Positions 28,809-40,063 of a stretch of 64,000 nt of DNA are shown here, piece after piece. Numbering within the stretch: the first letter of the stretch is position 1; every line of letters begins with the position of its first letter. The DNA comes from Saccharomycopsis malanga (taxonomy: Eukaryota; Ascomycota; Saccharomycetes; Ascoideales; Saccharomycopsidaceae). Location of the stretch: assembly GCA_004014935.1 (NCBI GenBank), contig CP025323.1:248001-312000 (forward strand). The letters are read 5' to 3'. The position numbers were made by a program, and so were the translations under genes. The notes under the pieces were generated by a model. It searched no databases and was not told the DNA's origin. It saw only the letters and a program-made list of their open reading frames with translations.

Positions 28809-30095
28809 TCATTGCTTTTGCAACAGACCGTAATCAATTTGTTCTTCCCACTCAACCTCAACCCATTCTTCCACATAACCCACTCCAGCCTCAACCTGGT
28901 GTTGCTGTGGGACAAAATCTTCCACATCAGTGAACACAAGTATCGTTCCCCATTCCATACCTTCCATCACATTGGTAATGTCTGCTTCTAAATCAATAAT
29001 AGCCTTAGGCATCATTTGCAATTCATAGTGTCTCTTAGACTTTGGATTGTGTGCTGGGTCTGGAACACCGTGGCCTGTAGCAAGCCTGGAGTCTCTGCTA
29101 GAATATAACAAAGGTTTGCCTCCAAGATCATAACGTAATACCTGGCCAGGATTGTGTGCTACATTCTTGCTAAACTTTTGGAATTCTGCATCCTTCAATA
29201 CTTCAGATTTGAATTCTTCTACCTGGGCACCTTTTTTGTCACGAGAGTTCTGGATCGCCTGCTTGATAGATTCTGCATCGTTGTTTTCATCAGATTCAAT
29301 CTCGATATTTTTAGGAATAGGCGGCAAAACATCATCATCACTGCCTAAGGTTTCCTTTTCCAAGTATAATATATATCCTGGATATTCTGGCAAGTCTAGT
29401 GATTTGCTTTTAGTTAATTTAACGGGCTTAGAGGCTTCTTTGGTTGCTGCAACCGAAGAATACGGTTTATGAGACGTTTCTTTGGTCTCCTTTTGAGCGT
29501 CTGAATTTTCACTTACAGCACCTTCAAAAGGATTACTTTTAGCAAAAGGATTGCTTTGTGACTTTGATGATTCTGAACCACCTGCAAATGGATTGCTACT
29601 AATGGCAAAAGGGTTGTTTGAATTCTTCTTGTCGCTTCCAGTGCCAAACAACCCGCTTTTCAATTTAATTTGATATTGTTTCTCATTCTCCTGTTCTAAT
29701 GTAAGCTTTTCATGCAAATCCTTTGCGAGCTTAGCTTTTTTATCATTCTTTTTCACTCCCTTAACACATCTGATACTGCCCTTCTTTCTACGACACTGGA
29801 AACGAGGGCATCCAAATAAATAAACAACCCGATCATTAGCGCTTCCAGGTAAAGGAGCAAAAGTCTGCATTAACAAAGCAAGAAGCTCTCCACAGCTCTT
29901 GCAAACTAATAATTCCTTTGGTGGGGCAACACCCTCAAGCCAGAGAGGCTTTCCACCTATAAATGTGTCCTCAAGATACGGCTGTTCTTCTGGAGACACC
30001 GGAACATCAACAAACCCTAAAGTTACACCAGTAGAAGAGTGACCCACTGAATGGTGGACACTTTCGTCATCCGATGAGCCATGATAGTCAGACAT
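28809..30095 (-). CDS. TSR4: 40S ribosome biogenesis protein, PDCD2 family
   Basis: A 428-residue homologue of yeast Tsr4, a dedicated chaperone of ribosomal protein uS5 (Rps2) needed for 20S pre-rRNA processing. The N-terminal half has the TYPP-fold pattern (VTLGFVDVPV, FIGGKPLWLEG, CKSCGELLALLMQTFAPLP, YLFGCPRFQCRRKKGSIRC). A charged Ser/Asn-rich linker with NPFA repeats follows. The C-terminal PDCD2_C domain runs from about residue 325 (GQVLRYDLGGKPLLYSS) to the end (DWGTILVFTD-like EWGTILVFTDVEDF, then YVEEWVEVEWE). Length is close to S. cerevisiae Tsr4. The promoter carries ribosome-biogenesis motifs, listed separately. Confidence 0.93.
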   Translation of the reverse strand: MSDYHGSSDDESVHHSVGHSSTGVTLGFVDVPVSPEEQPYLEDTFIGGKPLWLEGVAPPKELLVCKSCGELLALLMQTFAPLPGSANDRVVYLFGCPRFQCRRKKGSIRCVKGVKKNDKKAKLAKDLHEKLTLEQENEKQYQIKLKSGLFGTGSDKKNSNNPFAISSNPFAGGSESSKSQSNPFAKSNPFEGAVSENSDAQKETKETSHKPYSSVAATKEASKPVKLTKSKSLDLPEYPGYILYLEKETLGSDDDVLPPIPKNIEIESDENNDAESIKQAIQNSRDKKGAQVEEFKSEVLKDAEFQKFSKNVAHNPGQVLRYDLGGKPLLYSSRDSRLATGHGVPDPAHNPKSKRHYELQMMPKAIIDLEADITNVMEGMEWGTILVFTDVEDFVPQQHQVEAGVGYVEEWVEVEWEEQIDYGLLQKQ

Positions 30096-30811
30096 ATTTA
30101 TTCAATTCTTTGTGAGATTGATAAAAAAAATTGATTTTTAAAAACTCCTTTTTCCAACTCACAGTCCCCTTATTACTCAAGTCTCCAAACCGACAAAAAT
30201 GGCTTTTTAATTATATAACTTATCCATTTTATAACCCAATGATATGCTCCTCATCTCACTACTATCCAAAATTTTTCACTGGTTATGTGCGATGTTTATT
30301 TGATAGAAAGTGTATATTATCAATATAATAACACTACTAGTGCAATTTTGGCGAAAATGCTGAGTTTTTCTGTACAAAAAACTTTACCGTGATGCCAAAC
30401 ATTTACTAGTTGGAATAAACTTGTGCTAAAACCCTGAATATCCCCTTCACAGCAAATATTAAAGGTTTATAACACATGGTTATGTGCCCTGGTTGTTGGT
30501 TGACTTGACTAAGGGTGTTTAATGTTCATGACAACAATGTTTAGCACTATAGAGAGACAATTAAGGTGTCAAACTAGGGATATTTTGAAGATTCGGATTT
30601 GTGAAGTTATAATAGCGTATTTACCGAGAAGTGGATATATAGGACCTGAGGAAATTCGAAGTTTTGCGTGATTCATAACTAATATATTCAGCGTCTTCAG
30701 GCATTAAAATTTCATACTAATATTGTCATTGAAGACAAAAGTAAATTGAGAATTTCCAGAGTTAATATTTCAAGATCATATTTTAGTATTGAGATCCTAA
30801 GGTACCACATC
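30096..30811. other. Divergent promoter of TSR4 and the EGO3-like gene
   Basis: This 716 bp region is shared by two divergent genes. The RRPE and PAC-like sites near 30250-30278 are listed separately. No gene or repeat is seen. Confidence 0.5.
30250..30278 (-). promoter_or_regulatory. RRPE and PAC-like sites of TSR4
   Basis: On the TSR4 strand, TGAAAAATTTT (complement at 30268-30278) is an exact RRPE. GAGATGAG, complement around 30250-30257, is one base from the PAC core GCGATGAG. They lie about 155-185 bases before the ATG and about 10 bases apart, the usual arrangement in ribosome-biogenesis promoters, where Stb3/Sfp1 and Dot6/Tod6 act. Confidence 0.55.
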
Positions 30812-31711
30812 ATGTTCAAATCTAAGGCAATTGCAGCACTTCTTGATTCAATAATAAAAGAACCGCCGGCTCTGAACAGCGATATACATCAAAATCCAGA
30901 TAACAATACTGAAAATGTACCTAGGCCACTTGCGGCATCAATATTGTCGAGCAAAAATGGAGCACCGCTTCTCTCTTCAATCTCTATTTCACGTCCTCTA
31001 GTATTTTCGTCGCTCACATTTGAATCCGCAGACGCTATATATCTGGAGTTTCTCCATCAGTTTACCTCTGTAGATTTTGAAAAAATACTCAGAAAAAGTA
31101 CGCCAGGCTCTAGAGTCGCTAGTGATTATCAACAAAAAGGAGTAACAAATTACGGTTCCATTAACAATAATGGCAACAGCTATAATCCATCGTCATCTCA
31201 ACAACAACCACATTTAAATAAACCTAGTTACGTCACTCGTGACACTAACAGTAACTTTGACGATAGTTACTATCGTAGCTCTGGTACCAAGTATGATACC
31301 GGTATTGAGGTAGAGCAGTCAGACTCGCAAAATGTATCTGTTCTGCTCCCAGATGCCATTACGGATTCGCACTCAGTGTTAGAGCTTCTCTCACATTATG
31401 TGTTTTCGTGCTACTCGGCATTCAAAGATGATTTTATACATTATCGTAGCACAATTGATGGTGTTAATTACCAAAAAAAGTCAAATTACCTCAAATTAAT
31501 AGAACCAGAAAGCCAGTTGGAATCAGTTTCGTCAAACTTGAAATGGTTCAGCTTGCAAATAGACAACAAACTTGTTTTCTTAAACTTGGTGTTGTCCAAA
31601 AATGGTGAAGAATTCCTATTGTTGTTCGTAACTGATGATGAGTATCCCAAAGGTTTGGCAAAACTCAAGTTGGAAAGACTAGAACAAAGCATGAAAGCAT
31701 CGGGATTTTAG
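30812..31711 (+). CDS. SLM4: EGO/Ragulator complex subunit, roadblock fold (Slm4/Ego3-like)
   Basis: A 299-residue protein. The ATG at 30812 is preferred because it begins MFKSKAIAALLDSII, matching the opening helix of yeast Slm4. A further ATG 22 codons upstream is in frame. The N-terminal part (PLAASILSSKNGAPLLSSISI) and the C-terminal part (LKWFSLQIDNKLVFLNLVL, EEFLLLFVTDDEYPKGLAKLKLERLEQ) together resemble the roadblock domain of Slm4/Ego3. That protein is part of the vacuolar EGO complex that tethers Rag GTPases for TORC1 signalling. A 120-residue disordered Asn/Gln/Ser-rich insert splits the domain, making it nearly twice the S. cerevisiae length. The assignment rests on short similarity. 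Confidence 0.55.
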   Translation: MFKSKAIAALLDSIIKEPPALNSDIHQNPDNNTENVPRPLAASILSSKNGAPLLSSISISRPLVFSSLTFESADAIYLEFLHQFTSVDFEKILRKSTPGSRVASDYQQKGVTNYGSINNNGNSYNPSSSQQQPHLNKPSYVTRDTNSNFDDSYYRSSGTKYDTGIEVEQSDSQNVSVLLPDAITDSHSVLELLSHYVFSCYSAFKDDFIHYRSTIDGVNYQKKSNYLKLIEPESQLESVSSNLKWFSLQIDNKLVFLNLVLSKNGEEFLLLFVTDDEYPKGLAKLKLERLEQSMKASGF

Positions 31712-32694
31712 TGTGTAGGTAGAAATCTAATAAAAAGTTTATTTGGTGTAATTGCTTGTAAGCTAACATTGTGTTATATTTATTACTGCTTCAAATCAAA
31801 CATTTAGCCTATTACTTCTTATGTTAAAGTATAAAATTCTACTTTTTTTCTACACTTTCCATTATCTTATTTGAGTCGCACAACGATCTAAAACACCTCA
31901 TGGATTCAATTCAAAAATGATCATCAAAAAGGCTACATCCTTTAACTTTACTTCAAAAAATAGTTTCAAATACTTTTCATAAAAGACATTTTTAGCGTGA
32001 CTTCAATAAGTTCAGCATGGTCAGCTAAATTTGAAGCTGCACATGACGATTTCTAAAGACAAATAACGTTGATTACTAGAACATTTAACCACATAGTAGA
32101 TATGAAGATAACACTTAGATCACGTAACCTATTCGTTTCTCTACCCATACACGTCCATGACCTTTCTGAAGGCAAGTGTTCAATTTACGGAAATGAGAGT
32201 GGAATAATGTTAAAAAAGTTGTATTAAGTCATTAAACGCAATTGAACAAAGGTAATGTGTTGAGAAGAAACGTACAATATAGATGAAACAAAAAATGATC
32301 CGATAAAATGTCGATAAAAAATGAAAGAGAAAACAGTGGTTCTTTTGGTTGGAAAACAAAAGTAGGAAAAGAGGAATGAAGAATAAAAAAAAATAGAATT
32401 GAAAATATGCGTGGTGAGATGTTAAAATGAGACAAAAAGAACAAAGAAAGAAAAAAAAAGAGTATGTTGTTAGGATGGAGGTAAACAATTCAAAGGTGAC
32501 TGTTGCTTGCAAAATATTATTGAATTATTGATCACATTCTTTATTGATTTCTGGTAAATTCCATATACCAACGCTATCAACATTCATCAAAACTCTATGA
32601 AAATTCAAAAAAAAAAAAAGGCAAGTTGATGAAATACTGAGGGCTATAGAGGCCGAAGAAATCAATGCATGTGAAACTCTGACATGTGGAAACT
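31712..32694. other. Intergenic, convergent 3' ends
   Basis: This lies between the EGO3-like gene and CDC34. The reverse frames at 32210-32512 are runs of Phe/Leu/Ser from A-rich DNA and are not credible. Nothing else is seen. Confidence 0.5.
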
Positions 32695-33417
32695 TTATTT
32701 GTTCTCAGTATCAGAATTGGAAGAGATTTCTGCGTCGTCCTCAACGTCTTCATCATCTTCCTCTTCTAGATCGTCCATGATAGAATCTTCTTCATAACTC
32801 TGGTCACTGTCGTCGTAGAAAAAGCTTTCATCAATAGTGTCATTTTGATCGAAGCTTGGGGTTGAAGCGCTGTAAGCGGTCTTAGCAGTTGGCATGACAA
32901 AGTCTTCTGGAATATCTTGTTTACTTCTTTCAACTTCAGCCTTGACCTTAGCATTGTAAGCTTTTCTATTCTTTCTCCAATCAACGGCTGCATCGACATT
33001 TGCAGGAGAGTTGATGTTCGGGTCTTCCAACAAAGAGATTATGGAGATCAACACGGTTTCCACCGTTTGTACAGGAGACCAAGTTTCTGCGTCTGGTTCA
33101 TCGGTAGTTGGGTCACCGGCAGGATGCAAAATACTGATGCAAAGCTTTCCGTCTTTATAGACGTTTGGATGATAAATTGGAGGTGTAAATCTAAAACTTG
33201 GGGGAGAATAAGGGAAATCACTAGGAAACTTCATTTGGGCTTTGAAATAACCCCCATGGTATATCGAATCTTCATTAAGAACCATGACTCCTACGTTCCA
33301 TAAAAAGATATTGTCGTGTTCAAGCTCAATATGGAAAGAAGGTATACCTTTCTTTGGATCCGTGAGTTCTCTGAACTGTCTGTATAAAACAGCAGTGGCA
33401 CCGTTAGAGGCAGACAT
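32695..33417 (-). CDS. CDC34: Ubiquitin-conjugating enzyme E2 of SCF ligases
   Basis: A 240-residue E2, starting at the ATG at 33417 (MSASNGATAVLYRQF). The frame continues 34 codons upstream without homology. The UBC fold covers residues 8-170 with the HPN motif (YHPNVYKDGKLCIS) and active-site Cys93. The 12-13 residue acidic loop (DPTTDEPDAETWSP) next to the active site is the Cdc34/Ubc7 hallmark. The C-terminal 50 residues are strongly acidic (DDLEEEDDEDVEDDAE), as in Cdc34, where the tail binds the SCF subunit Cdc53. With SCF it ubiquitylates Sic1 and other cell-cycle proteins. Confidence 0.96.
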   Translation of the reverse strand: MSASNGATAVLYRQFRELTDPKKGIPSFHIELEHDNIFLWNVGVMVLNEDSIYHGGYFKAQMKFPSDFPYSPPSFRFTPPIYHPNVYKDGKLCISILHPAGDPTTDEPDAETWSPVQTVETVLISIISLLEDPNINSPANVDAAVDWRKNRKAYNAKVKAEVERSKQDIPEDFVMPTAKTAYSASTPSFDQNDTIDESFFYDDSDQSYEEDSIMDDLEEEDDEDVEDDAEISSNSDTENK

Positions 33418-36204
33418 CGTATTGAAGGCGTTTGAAAAAATGACAAACTCAGTGATGTTAGTATAAAGACTGTAAAAAATGTTGTGTCCAAATAGGTGCT
33501 GAAGCGCGCTATTGAACAATCAAATCTTTTGACTGATAGAACGATATATTAACCTGAACAAAACGTTGCAATACAAGCTGTCCAGACCCTGAAGGATAAA
33601 GCAACAAAAACAAGAAAGGGGCTCTATAAATAGAGACAACACCAACAAGAATAGATGATGCTATTGTAAATGGAGTCCAGTTACTTACTTTATTGGAGAA
33701 AAAAATAGTCAGTTATTGTGATCTAAAAGATAATATTAGACTGGAGTGGCGTTGGAAATAAACCAAAACAATAAAAATGATTATTTGTAATTCGGTTTAA
33801 TAATACTAACAATCACTACATCACCACACCAGCGCTGTCCATCGCCCTCTTTTTTTGCGCCGGAAAAAGAAAAACTGGGTTTGATCCGTAAAATTGGTAT
33901 ACGGCTTCTTGGTGGGGTAACTTTTAGAACAGGCACGTCGTCCGACCTACTGTTACCATGTAATGATAGCTACTGTTACAGGTATACGAGCTATTACGTA
34001 AAGGTGCCAACCTAGGGCTTTCTGATTGGCTAGTTTTGTTTCTATAGTATTGCTTTGAGTTTCAGCGCGCTTGATGTTGCCAATAGACTCTGTCTAGATT
34101 ATGTTTCAGATAATAACACCTGTGTTGAAAGTAGCTGATATATCTAACCGTAGTCACTTTGCCGCTTGAAGGGCCGTCGGTCTAGTAGAGTGTGTGCCGA
34201 ATTTTATGTCGCATTATAGGCCACATGTAAATACAATCATTAATAATAATTTAGCTTACAAGGAGCTCAACATCATCGGTTAAATATGATGTATCAGCTT
34301 TCAAAAGCCAATAGGCATGAAAGTGATTAAATGCATTTATATTAATCATGATTAATATTCAACAAAAAGTAACCTAAAGGAATGTGGGGCATATGACTTG
34401 TAATCAGTGAGGTATCACATGTGTATCTTCAACTCCTCTAAATCATTTCAAGCTCATGTTGAGAATTGTGCTTTTTACTAGCTTTTCAGTAGTCTTACAC
34501 TGGACAAGAGTTCTGCTATAGAAGCTTGTTTATCACAACCATAGTCCTTAATATCAGATAATTTGGTTGAACAATTTTTGTTCCAAAATAGTTATGACAA
34601 TTTTTTGTACTGTTATTTCCTACAAAAGACAAATAGTCAAAAAAATATTAGATTATAGTTGTGAACGATAGTAACCATCTCTAAAAATTTTTATATTTAT
34701 AAGTAGTAGGCATTGAGCCGCTTAGATTAAGAACAACATGTCAAATGCATAATGTTATCTTGAGGCTTCTCACTTATCTGGGTACTCTAATTCAAAAAAG
34801 AAAGAGCTTACTATAGAATATACTATTTAATGATTACGTATCCTAAGGTATGATTCGGCGATCTGACGCTACAATCGTAGGCGTTGGGGAATTGAAATTC
34901 ATGGCACCGTGTCGTAATGTATAAGTATGTTACATTATGCAATAACCTGTTTGAATCACAAGATTTTTCACCAACCCTCTTTTCAGTGGGATATTAACAC
35001 TATCCAAACTCATAACTAATGTTTTTAATACAGTTTAACAGGGAAAGCTATACATTAACTATCAAGTAAGTAGCTTTCACTTATCTATATTTAATTGTCT
35101 ACTTATAATTTTGACTAACTATAAGTTAATCAGAAGTCACGGTTATTTTTATTGTTACTTCATCTATTATTTAACCACCAACTGTTATAATTTTAAAATG
35201 TATATAGTGTTATATCATCGTAAAGAACCAAAAACCTAATGCATACACCTAATCTAGGAGACTTTGGCAGTTACATGAACTGAACTATATAGGATGGAAG
35301 GGTAGCAAACAGATGTCAATCAAACAAATCGTCATCACATACAAAGAATATGGATTTTGATGTGTCCGATTGACATGGTCTGTAGTATCTGTGTATGTAA
35401 TTCCAAAAATGGGCCTATCAGCTCACTCGTGGTAATAATTAGAGTTTAATAGAGTTCCTGATCAGGCTATCACGCTAATAAAGATCGTTACATAGGGAAC
35501 CGCTCAATCAAGTTTCTACAATGCATTGGACTAGTACCGTCGATCAATCTTCGCGCTTGTTCTATGTGAACTCCAATACCCTTTAACTGCATCTTACATT
35601 TCGTATCCATCAGCAACTGTAAGAAGAGTTTGTCTTTTAGCTTGAAATAACTTTTATAGCTGTTATAGGAAGTAATAATATACTCTTTTCTTAAGCTACG
35701 GAACGCTTTATAAAGACACCCTGCTTTTTATGGCATTATATAGACAATTACCGTAAGAACAAACACTACTAACGCCATTGGCAACGGAATGATTGTCTAT
35801 CAATAATACGCGCTATCCAGTTGTCTCAGACTGCTTACGCCAATAAAACGTTGTTCTACTTGTCCTGGAGATATATTGAAATTTTAGGAATTTTTAATTT
35901 GGAACTTGCAAATTGTTAACTTTTTATCTTTCATTGAAGCAATAATATCTACATTCTGACTATTGCTTTCTATCAAATCAATATCTTTGAACAATTGTTT
36001 GATTGGTTACATTGCCAATGAAACTTGGTGCTTCTTTACATTCCCAAAAATAATACTATAGGCCAAAGAGTCAAACATCATCAGACAAAAACTATCTAAA
36101 CTGAACGATATTTTTTAACAAATCTAAAAAATTCACACATTTATCTGAAATACTCACACTCCAATCCCTCATAGTATTCCCACCCATTAGGCGGAGCGGC
36201 GCAC
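33418..36204. other. Longest gene-free stretch, 2.8 kb
   Basis: This lies between the divergent CDC34 and the glutaredoxin-like-fold gene. It is AT-rich with many stops in all frames. I see no tRNA, no SINE-like copy and no tandem repeat. It could hold a large regulatory region, a non-coding RNA or an origin, but nothing in the sequence supports one of these directly. Confidence 0.5.
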
Positions 36205-39200
36205 ATGACTTCAGTCCATCTTAAGACGTCTCTGCCACCTAACTCCTTCCAAAAACCTGTTTCTCCAACTAGCGATTCCAGCCCATTATCTCCTCGGACA
36301 CTGCGATTTCGTCAACTTTTCCTTAAACTATTTCCCAGTTCTAATCGTCCTGTGTTAAAGACAAAAGATCCAGCGCATTATATTTACTTTCCATCCAAAT
36401 CGTCACATAACACACCGTTATCTAGTCCTTTGACTTCTCCCATATTAGGCAGGAGAAGAATCAGAAAAGCGAAATCTTCTTTCACAATGTCTGCTTCTCC
36501 TATTGATGGTACACCTGATGCCCCTAATCTTGTGGGTAAATCGGTTCGTAACTTTACTGATTCTGATACCTCAAGCAAACCAGAGAAATCGCCATCGGCC
36601 AATAAGATTGCAGTAAAATCACATCAATCCCATGACGCCTCTATTGATGAGCTTATGCAAGAAGGAGCTTTATTGAACAACGATGATGATGAATATAACC
36701 AGATTTTGTTTGATAAAGATGGCAAGTTGAAAAAGTACGATGATAAAGATGAAGAGTTCAATAAGACTTTGGAGCCTACTTTGAGTGCTAGATTATCATC
36801 TGCCGGTGGTTCATTGGACACTAAAAAGAGACAGGAAGAAATTGAGAAAAAAATTGAAGAGGAAAAGCAGGAGCAAAAGCCTGTTGAGTCCTCCAAGAAG
36901 CTTGATACCAAATCTGAAGAATTACATAAGAAATCCACTGATAAGCCTGATGAATCCAAAGATTCTACAAATAATAAGCCTGATGAATCCAAAGGTTCTA
37001 CAAATGATAAGAAGTCTAATGAAACTAGCAAAGAACCGGAAAATATCCCTTCACTTGAAGATATGATCAATGGTGCGCTTACTGATATGGATAAACAATT
37101 GTCAGAAGAGTCTATATATGGATATAAGCCTGATTTTAAAAAAGATGATGCTGACAAGGATCAATCGGAATCACCATTAGCAGTATCCAAGAAGAAGGAT
37201 AATAAGGAAACCACCAAGCCTAGCAAAAAGATTCTTTCTCAAGTTGCTTCATATACTTCTACTCATAGTAATGATCATTTCAATGATCCACATCCTCCGG
37301 AGCATATATTAGAATATGATTCTGAGTTCACTGCACCTGCAGCAGCTAGAGAAGGTTCGCATTTAAGTTTAACCAACAGTTTCAAAACTGGCACTAGTAG
37401 TAACCGTGATGCGATAGGAACTACAGCGTCCTCTGTCACATTTTCAAGACCTAATTTAGCAGGAGGGGACAGTTACCAAAACACTGTTTCATCTCTTCAT
37501 TCTCGTGACAATTCTTCCGGTTCTAACTTGTCACACACGGAAGTGAACAAAAACTACTTGCATACTTTAAGCAAAACCATGTCCTATCAATCTAACAAAT
37601 CTGAGCTGTTGTCGCAGGTCAGTTCTTATAAGCAACATGATGATGAGATTTTGGAGAGACAAAACCTCGAACAGGAAGGAGCATTAGTAAATGACCCATA
37701 TCAGCATGATCCAGAAATGGAAGAAACCATTGATAAGGTTTTGGAAAAGGTCGAAAGTCTTAGCGTTGCTAAAGATTCTGAGAAAAATGCTTCGGAAGAT
37801 GCTTCAGGAACTAGCAAAGATGTTGATGTTTCCTCTGCTGGTGCTTCTCAAGACGAAAAAGACGAAGGGAAAACGGAAGATATACACGAAAAAGAGCTGA
37901 ACAAACCAGAACAAACCATTGAGGATATCATTGATAATGTAAATAACGAAGTGGAAAACGAAAAAATCGAAGAGAAGAAAGAAAAACATGCTGTTTCGGA
38001 TGTTAAGAATGATGTCGATCTTGCAGAAAAAGATAACGACAAAGGAGTTACACAACATATTGCTGCCATTGATAAAAGCCCAGATGCTGCCAAGCCTGCT
38101 GAGGATGCTACCAAGGAATTGGATTCTAATAAAAGCCAAAATATTGCAAAGGATGATCTAAAAGAATCAGTTCAAGCGGTAAATCAAGAAAAGGATACAG
38201 AAAAGGTTGATGGTAAAAGTGCTAACAAAGATATAGAAGATGTGCTTGACGAAAACGTTAAAGGTGAAGAATCTTCTGGGGCTAAGGACTCTCTCGATAC
38301 TAAAGACAATGATGTTGCTAAATTCAAGGATGAAAATAAGAAGGATATTACTGTTGATGATAAAAAGGCCACCAAAGAAACATCTAAAAATGCCATTCCG
38401 TCACTCAAAACTGATTTGTTGCCCAAAGAGGAGAAAAATGCGCTTGTTTCTCCAAAGTCTCCTCTAGAAAAAGTTGCTGATGACATTTTAGCCCATCTGG
38501 ACGCTACTCCTATTTCTTTTGGTAGTACTCCCGAGTTGACTCAAGAGCAAAAAGACAGTTTCAATGCCGAGCCTGTGAAAAGTCCTGCTGAGGTTTCAAC
38601 TAAGGCCACAAGTGATAAATCAACTGAGACCAAAGAGAAACAGGTAAAAGATGATGCTGAAAAACCATTACAATTTACCAAAAAATCATTTACAACTAAA
38701 AAGGATCATGATGACATTGATGCCTTGCTTGATACGAATGAGCTCAACTTGGATGAAATAAAGGAATTAGAAAAGTTACTCGACGATGATATTCTTACTG
38801 GCCACAAGTCCATCAAACAAGCTGAATCATCTAAAGAGATCAAATCCAATTCCGTCAAAAAGTCTATTGAGAAAACACCTAGTGCTACGTTGTTGCCAAA
38901 GCCTGAAAATGAAAAAGAAGCTTCTGATTTTGACAACAACATTCAACAACAAATCATCAATGATTTGAAAAATGAGCCTGTGTATATATACACCTCTCTT
39001 GCTGGCGGTGGATTCCATATGATTCCTAGAACTAACCGGTTGACCACCATTCTTACTGTGAACAAGGTGCCTTTCACATACAGAGACTTGGGTACCGACG
39101 AAGAAGCCAGAAAGGTTTGGAAACGTTACAGCAACGGCCGGACCTTACCTGGCGTTGTCAGAGGCAAGGATGACATTATTGGAAATTGGCAGGAGATGGA

Positions 39201-39252
39201 CGAGTATGCAGAATACTATGAAGTCAGAAAGAGAATCTACGAAATGTACTAG
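36205..39252 (+). CDS. Large acidic disordered protein with C-terminal glutaredoxin-like fold
   Basis: A 1015-residue protein. An alternative start at 36487 (MSASPIDGTPD) would remove 94 Ser/Pro-rich residues and is equally plausible. Residues 95-920 are highly charged and disordered, rich in Lys, Glu, Asp and Ser, with short repeats (KPDESKDSTNN, KPDESKGSTND) and recurring IDDVL/IDKVLEK-type helices. Residues 925-1010 form a thioredoxin/glutaredoxin-like domain (EPVYIYTSLAGGGFHM, VPFTYRDLGTDEEARKVW, GRTLPGVVRGKDDIIGNW, MDEYAEYYEVR). It has no CxxC, so redox catalysis is unlikely. It resembles the SH3BGR-type fold used for protein binding. A scaffold role is inference. Confidence 0.75.
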   Translation: MTSVHLKTSLPPNSFQKPVSPTSDSSPLSPRTLRFRQLFLKLFPSSNRPVLKTKDPAHYIYFPSKSSHNTPLSSPLTSPILGRRRIRKAKSSFTMSASPIDGTPDAPNLVGKSVRNFTDSDTSSKPEKSPSANKIAVKSHQSHDASIDELMQEGALLNNDDDEYNQILFDKDGKLKKYDDKDEEFNKTLEPTLSARLSSAGGSLDTKKRQEEIEKKIEEEKQEQKPVESSKKLDTKSEELHKKSTDKPDESKDSTNNKPDESKGSTNDKKSNETSKEPENIPSLEDMINGALTDMDKQLSEESIYGYKPDFKKDDADKDQSESPLAVSKKKDNKETTKPSKKILSQVASYTSTHSNDHFNDPHPPEHILEYDSEFTAPAAAREGSHLSLTNSFKTGTSSNRDAIGTTASSVTFSRPNLAGGDSYQNTVSSLHSRDNSSGSNLSHTEVNKNYLHTLSKTMSYQSNKSELLSQVSSYKQHDDEILERQNLEQEGALVNDPYQHDPEMEETIDKVLEKVESLSVAKDSEKNASEDASGTSKDVDVSSAGASQDEKDEGKTEDIHEKELNKPEQTIEDIIDNVNNEVENEKIEEKKEKHAVSDVKNDVDLAEKDNDKGVTQHIAAIDKSPDAAKPAEDATKELDSNKSQNIAKDDLKESVQAVNQEKDTEKVDGKSANKDIEDVLDENVKGEESSGAKDSLDTKDNDVAKFKDENKKDITVDDKKATKETSKNAIPSLKTDLLPKEEKNALVSPKSPLEKVADDILAHLDATPISFGSTPELTQEQKDSFNAEPVKSPAEVSTKATSDKSTETKEKQVKDDAEKPLQFTKKSFTTKKDHDDIDALLDTNELNLDEIKELEKLLDDDILTGHKSIKQAESSKEIKSNSVKKSIEKTPSATLLPKPENEKEASDFDNNIQQQIINDLKNEPVYIYTSLAGGGFHMIPRTNRLTTILTVNKVPFTYRDLGTDEEARKVWKRYSNGRTLPGVVRGKDDIIGNWQEMDEYAEYYEVRKRIYEMY

Positions 39253-40063
39253 TGGCTAAAAAATTTTTTTTTTTGTGCTATTTTTTTGATACTTTTTTTT
39301 GTTTGTTATTAGTTCTTATGGCTCACTGTTTATTTTTATTATTTTCTTTTGATGATCTGGTGAACAGGTTTATTTTTTAACTTACAACTTCTTCTTTTAT
39401 TACACTGGTCAATAATATGTAAAGGTGCTATTTCACTCCTTGTCTTTATTAGTATCTACATTTACTCGGCAAAAGGCACCACCTTGTCAAAACAAAACAA
39501 TATAACGTGACAACCACAATAGTTGTCGTTCATGTTGTCCCCACAAACATGAAAGCAATAGGACAAAAAAGTATTGAGATGTTATGCCAAGCCCTGAATT
39601 TACCAATTATCCATCTTATTGTTCCCATAATAGGATTCTCGTTATGGTCAAATATTAGTTTCTAACAAAGCGCCTAGCATTTGATGCCTTGCAGTGAACG
39701 GCATGCAGTTGGCTCAACATGCAGCATCTTGCAGCATCTTGCAGTTTACGAAAATACTAGCCAGACATTATTCTTGGTAAATAAAATTCCTTGATTTTGC
39801 AAGGCAACAAGATGGCAATGTTGCTGACTTACTTGATGCTTTAGTGGTATATTTTCTTGGTATAAAGGCTTGGCTAATTTGAAGCGTGCCCATTTGCCCC
39901 TGAAAGTTGTGATGTTCCTTTTTACAAAACTAATATATAAAGTAAAAGGATGTGTCTAGTGAAACTCAGTATCCATTTTTATTAACTGAATCAAAAGTTA
40001 CGCATTTGTAAAAGTGTGAACCAGCTACAAGAGAATATTTTCAACAGTATAAAACCCTTCAAC
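39253..40063. other. Intergenic, promoter of aspartic protease gene
   Basis: T-rich 3' region followed by the protease promoter. Short direct repeats of GCAGCATCTT are visible near 39720-39745, and a TATAAA near 39863. No gene is seen. Confidence 0.4.

Noticed and set aside
32210-32512. Phe/Leu/Ser-rich reverse frames
   Set aside because: They are translations of A-rich intergenic DNA and lack any conserved feature.
36624-38486. Long antisense Ser/Phe-rich frames across the disordered protein gene
   Set aside because: They are shadows of Lys/Glu/Asp codons on the other strand, and the sense frame is continuous with a domain at its end.
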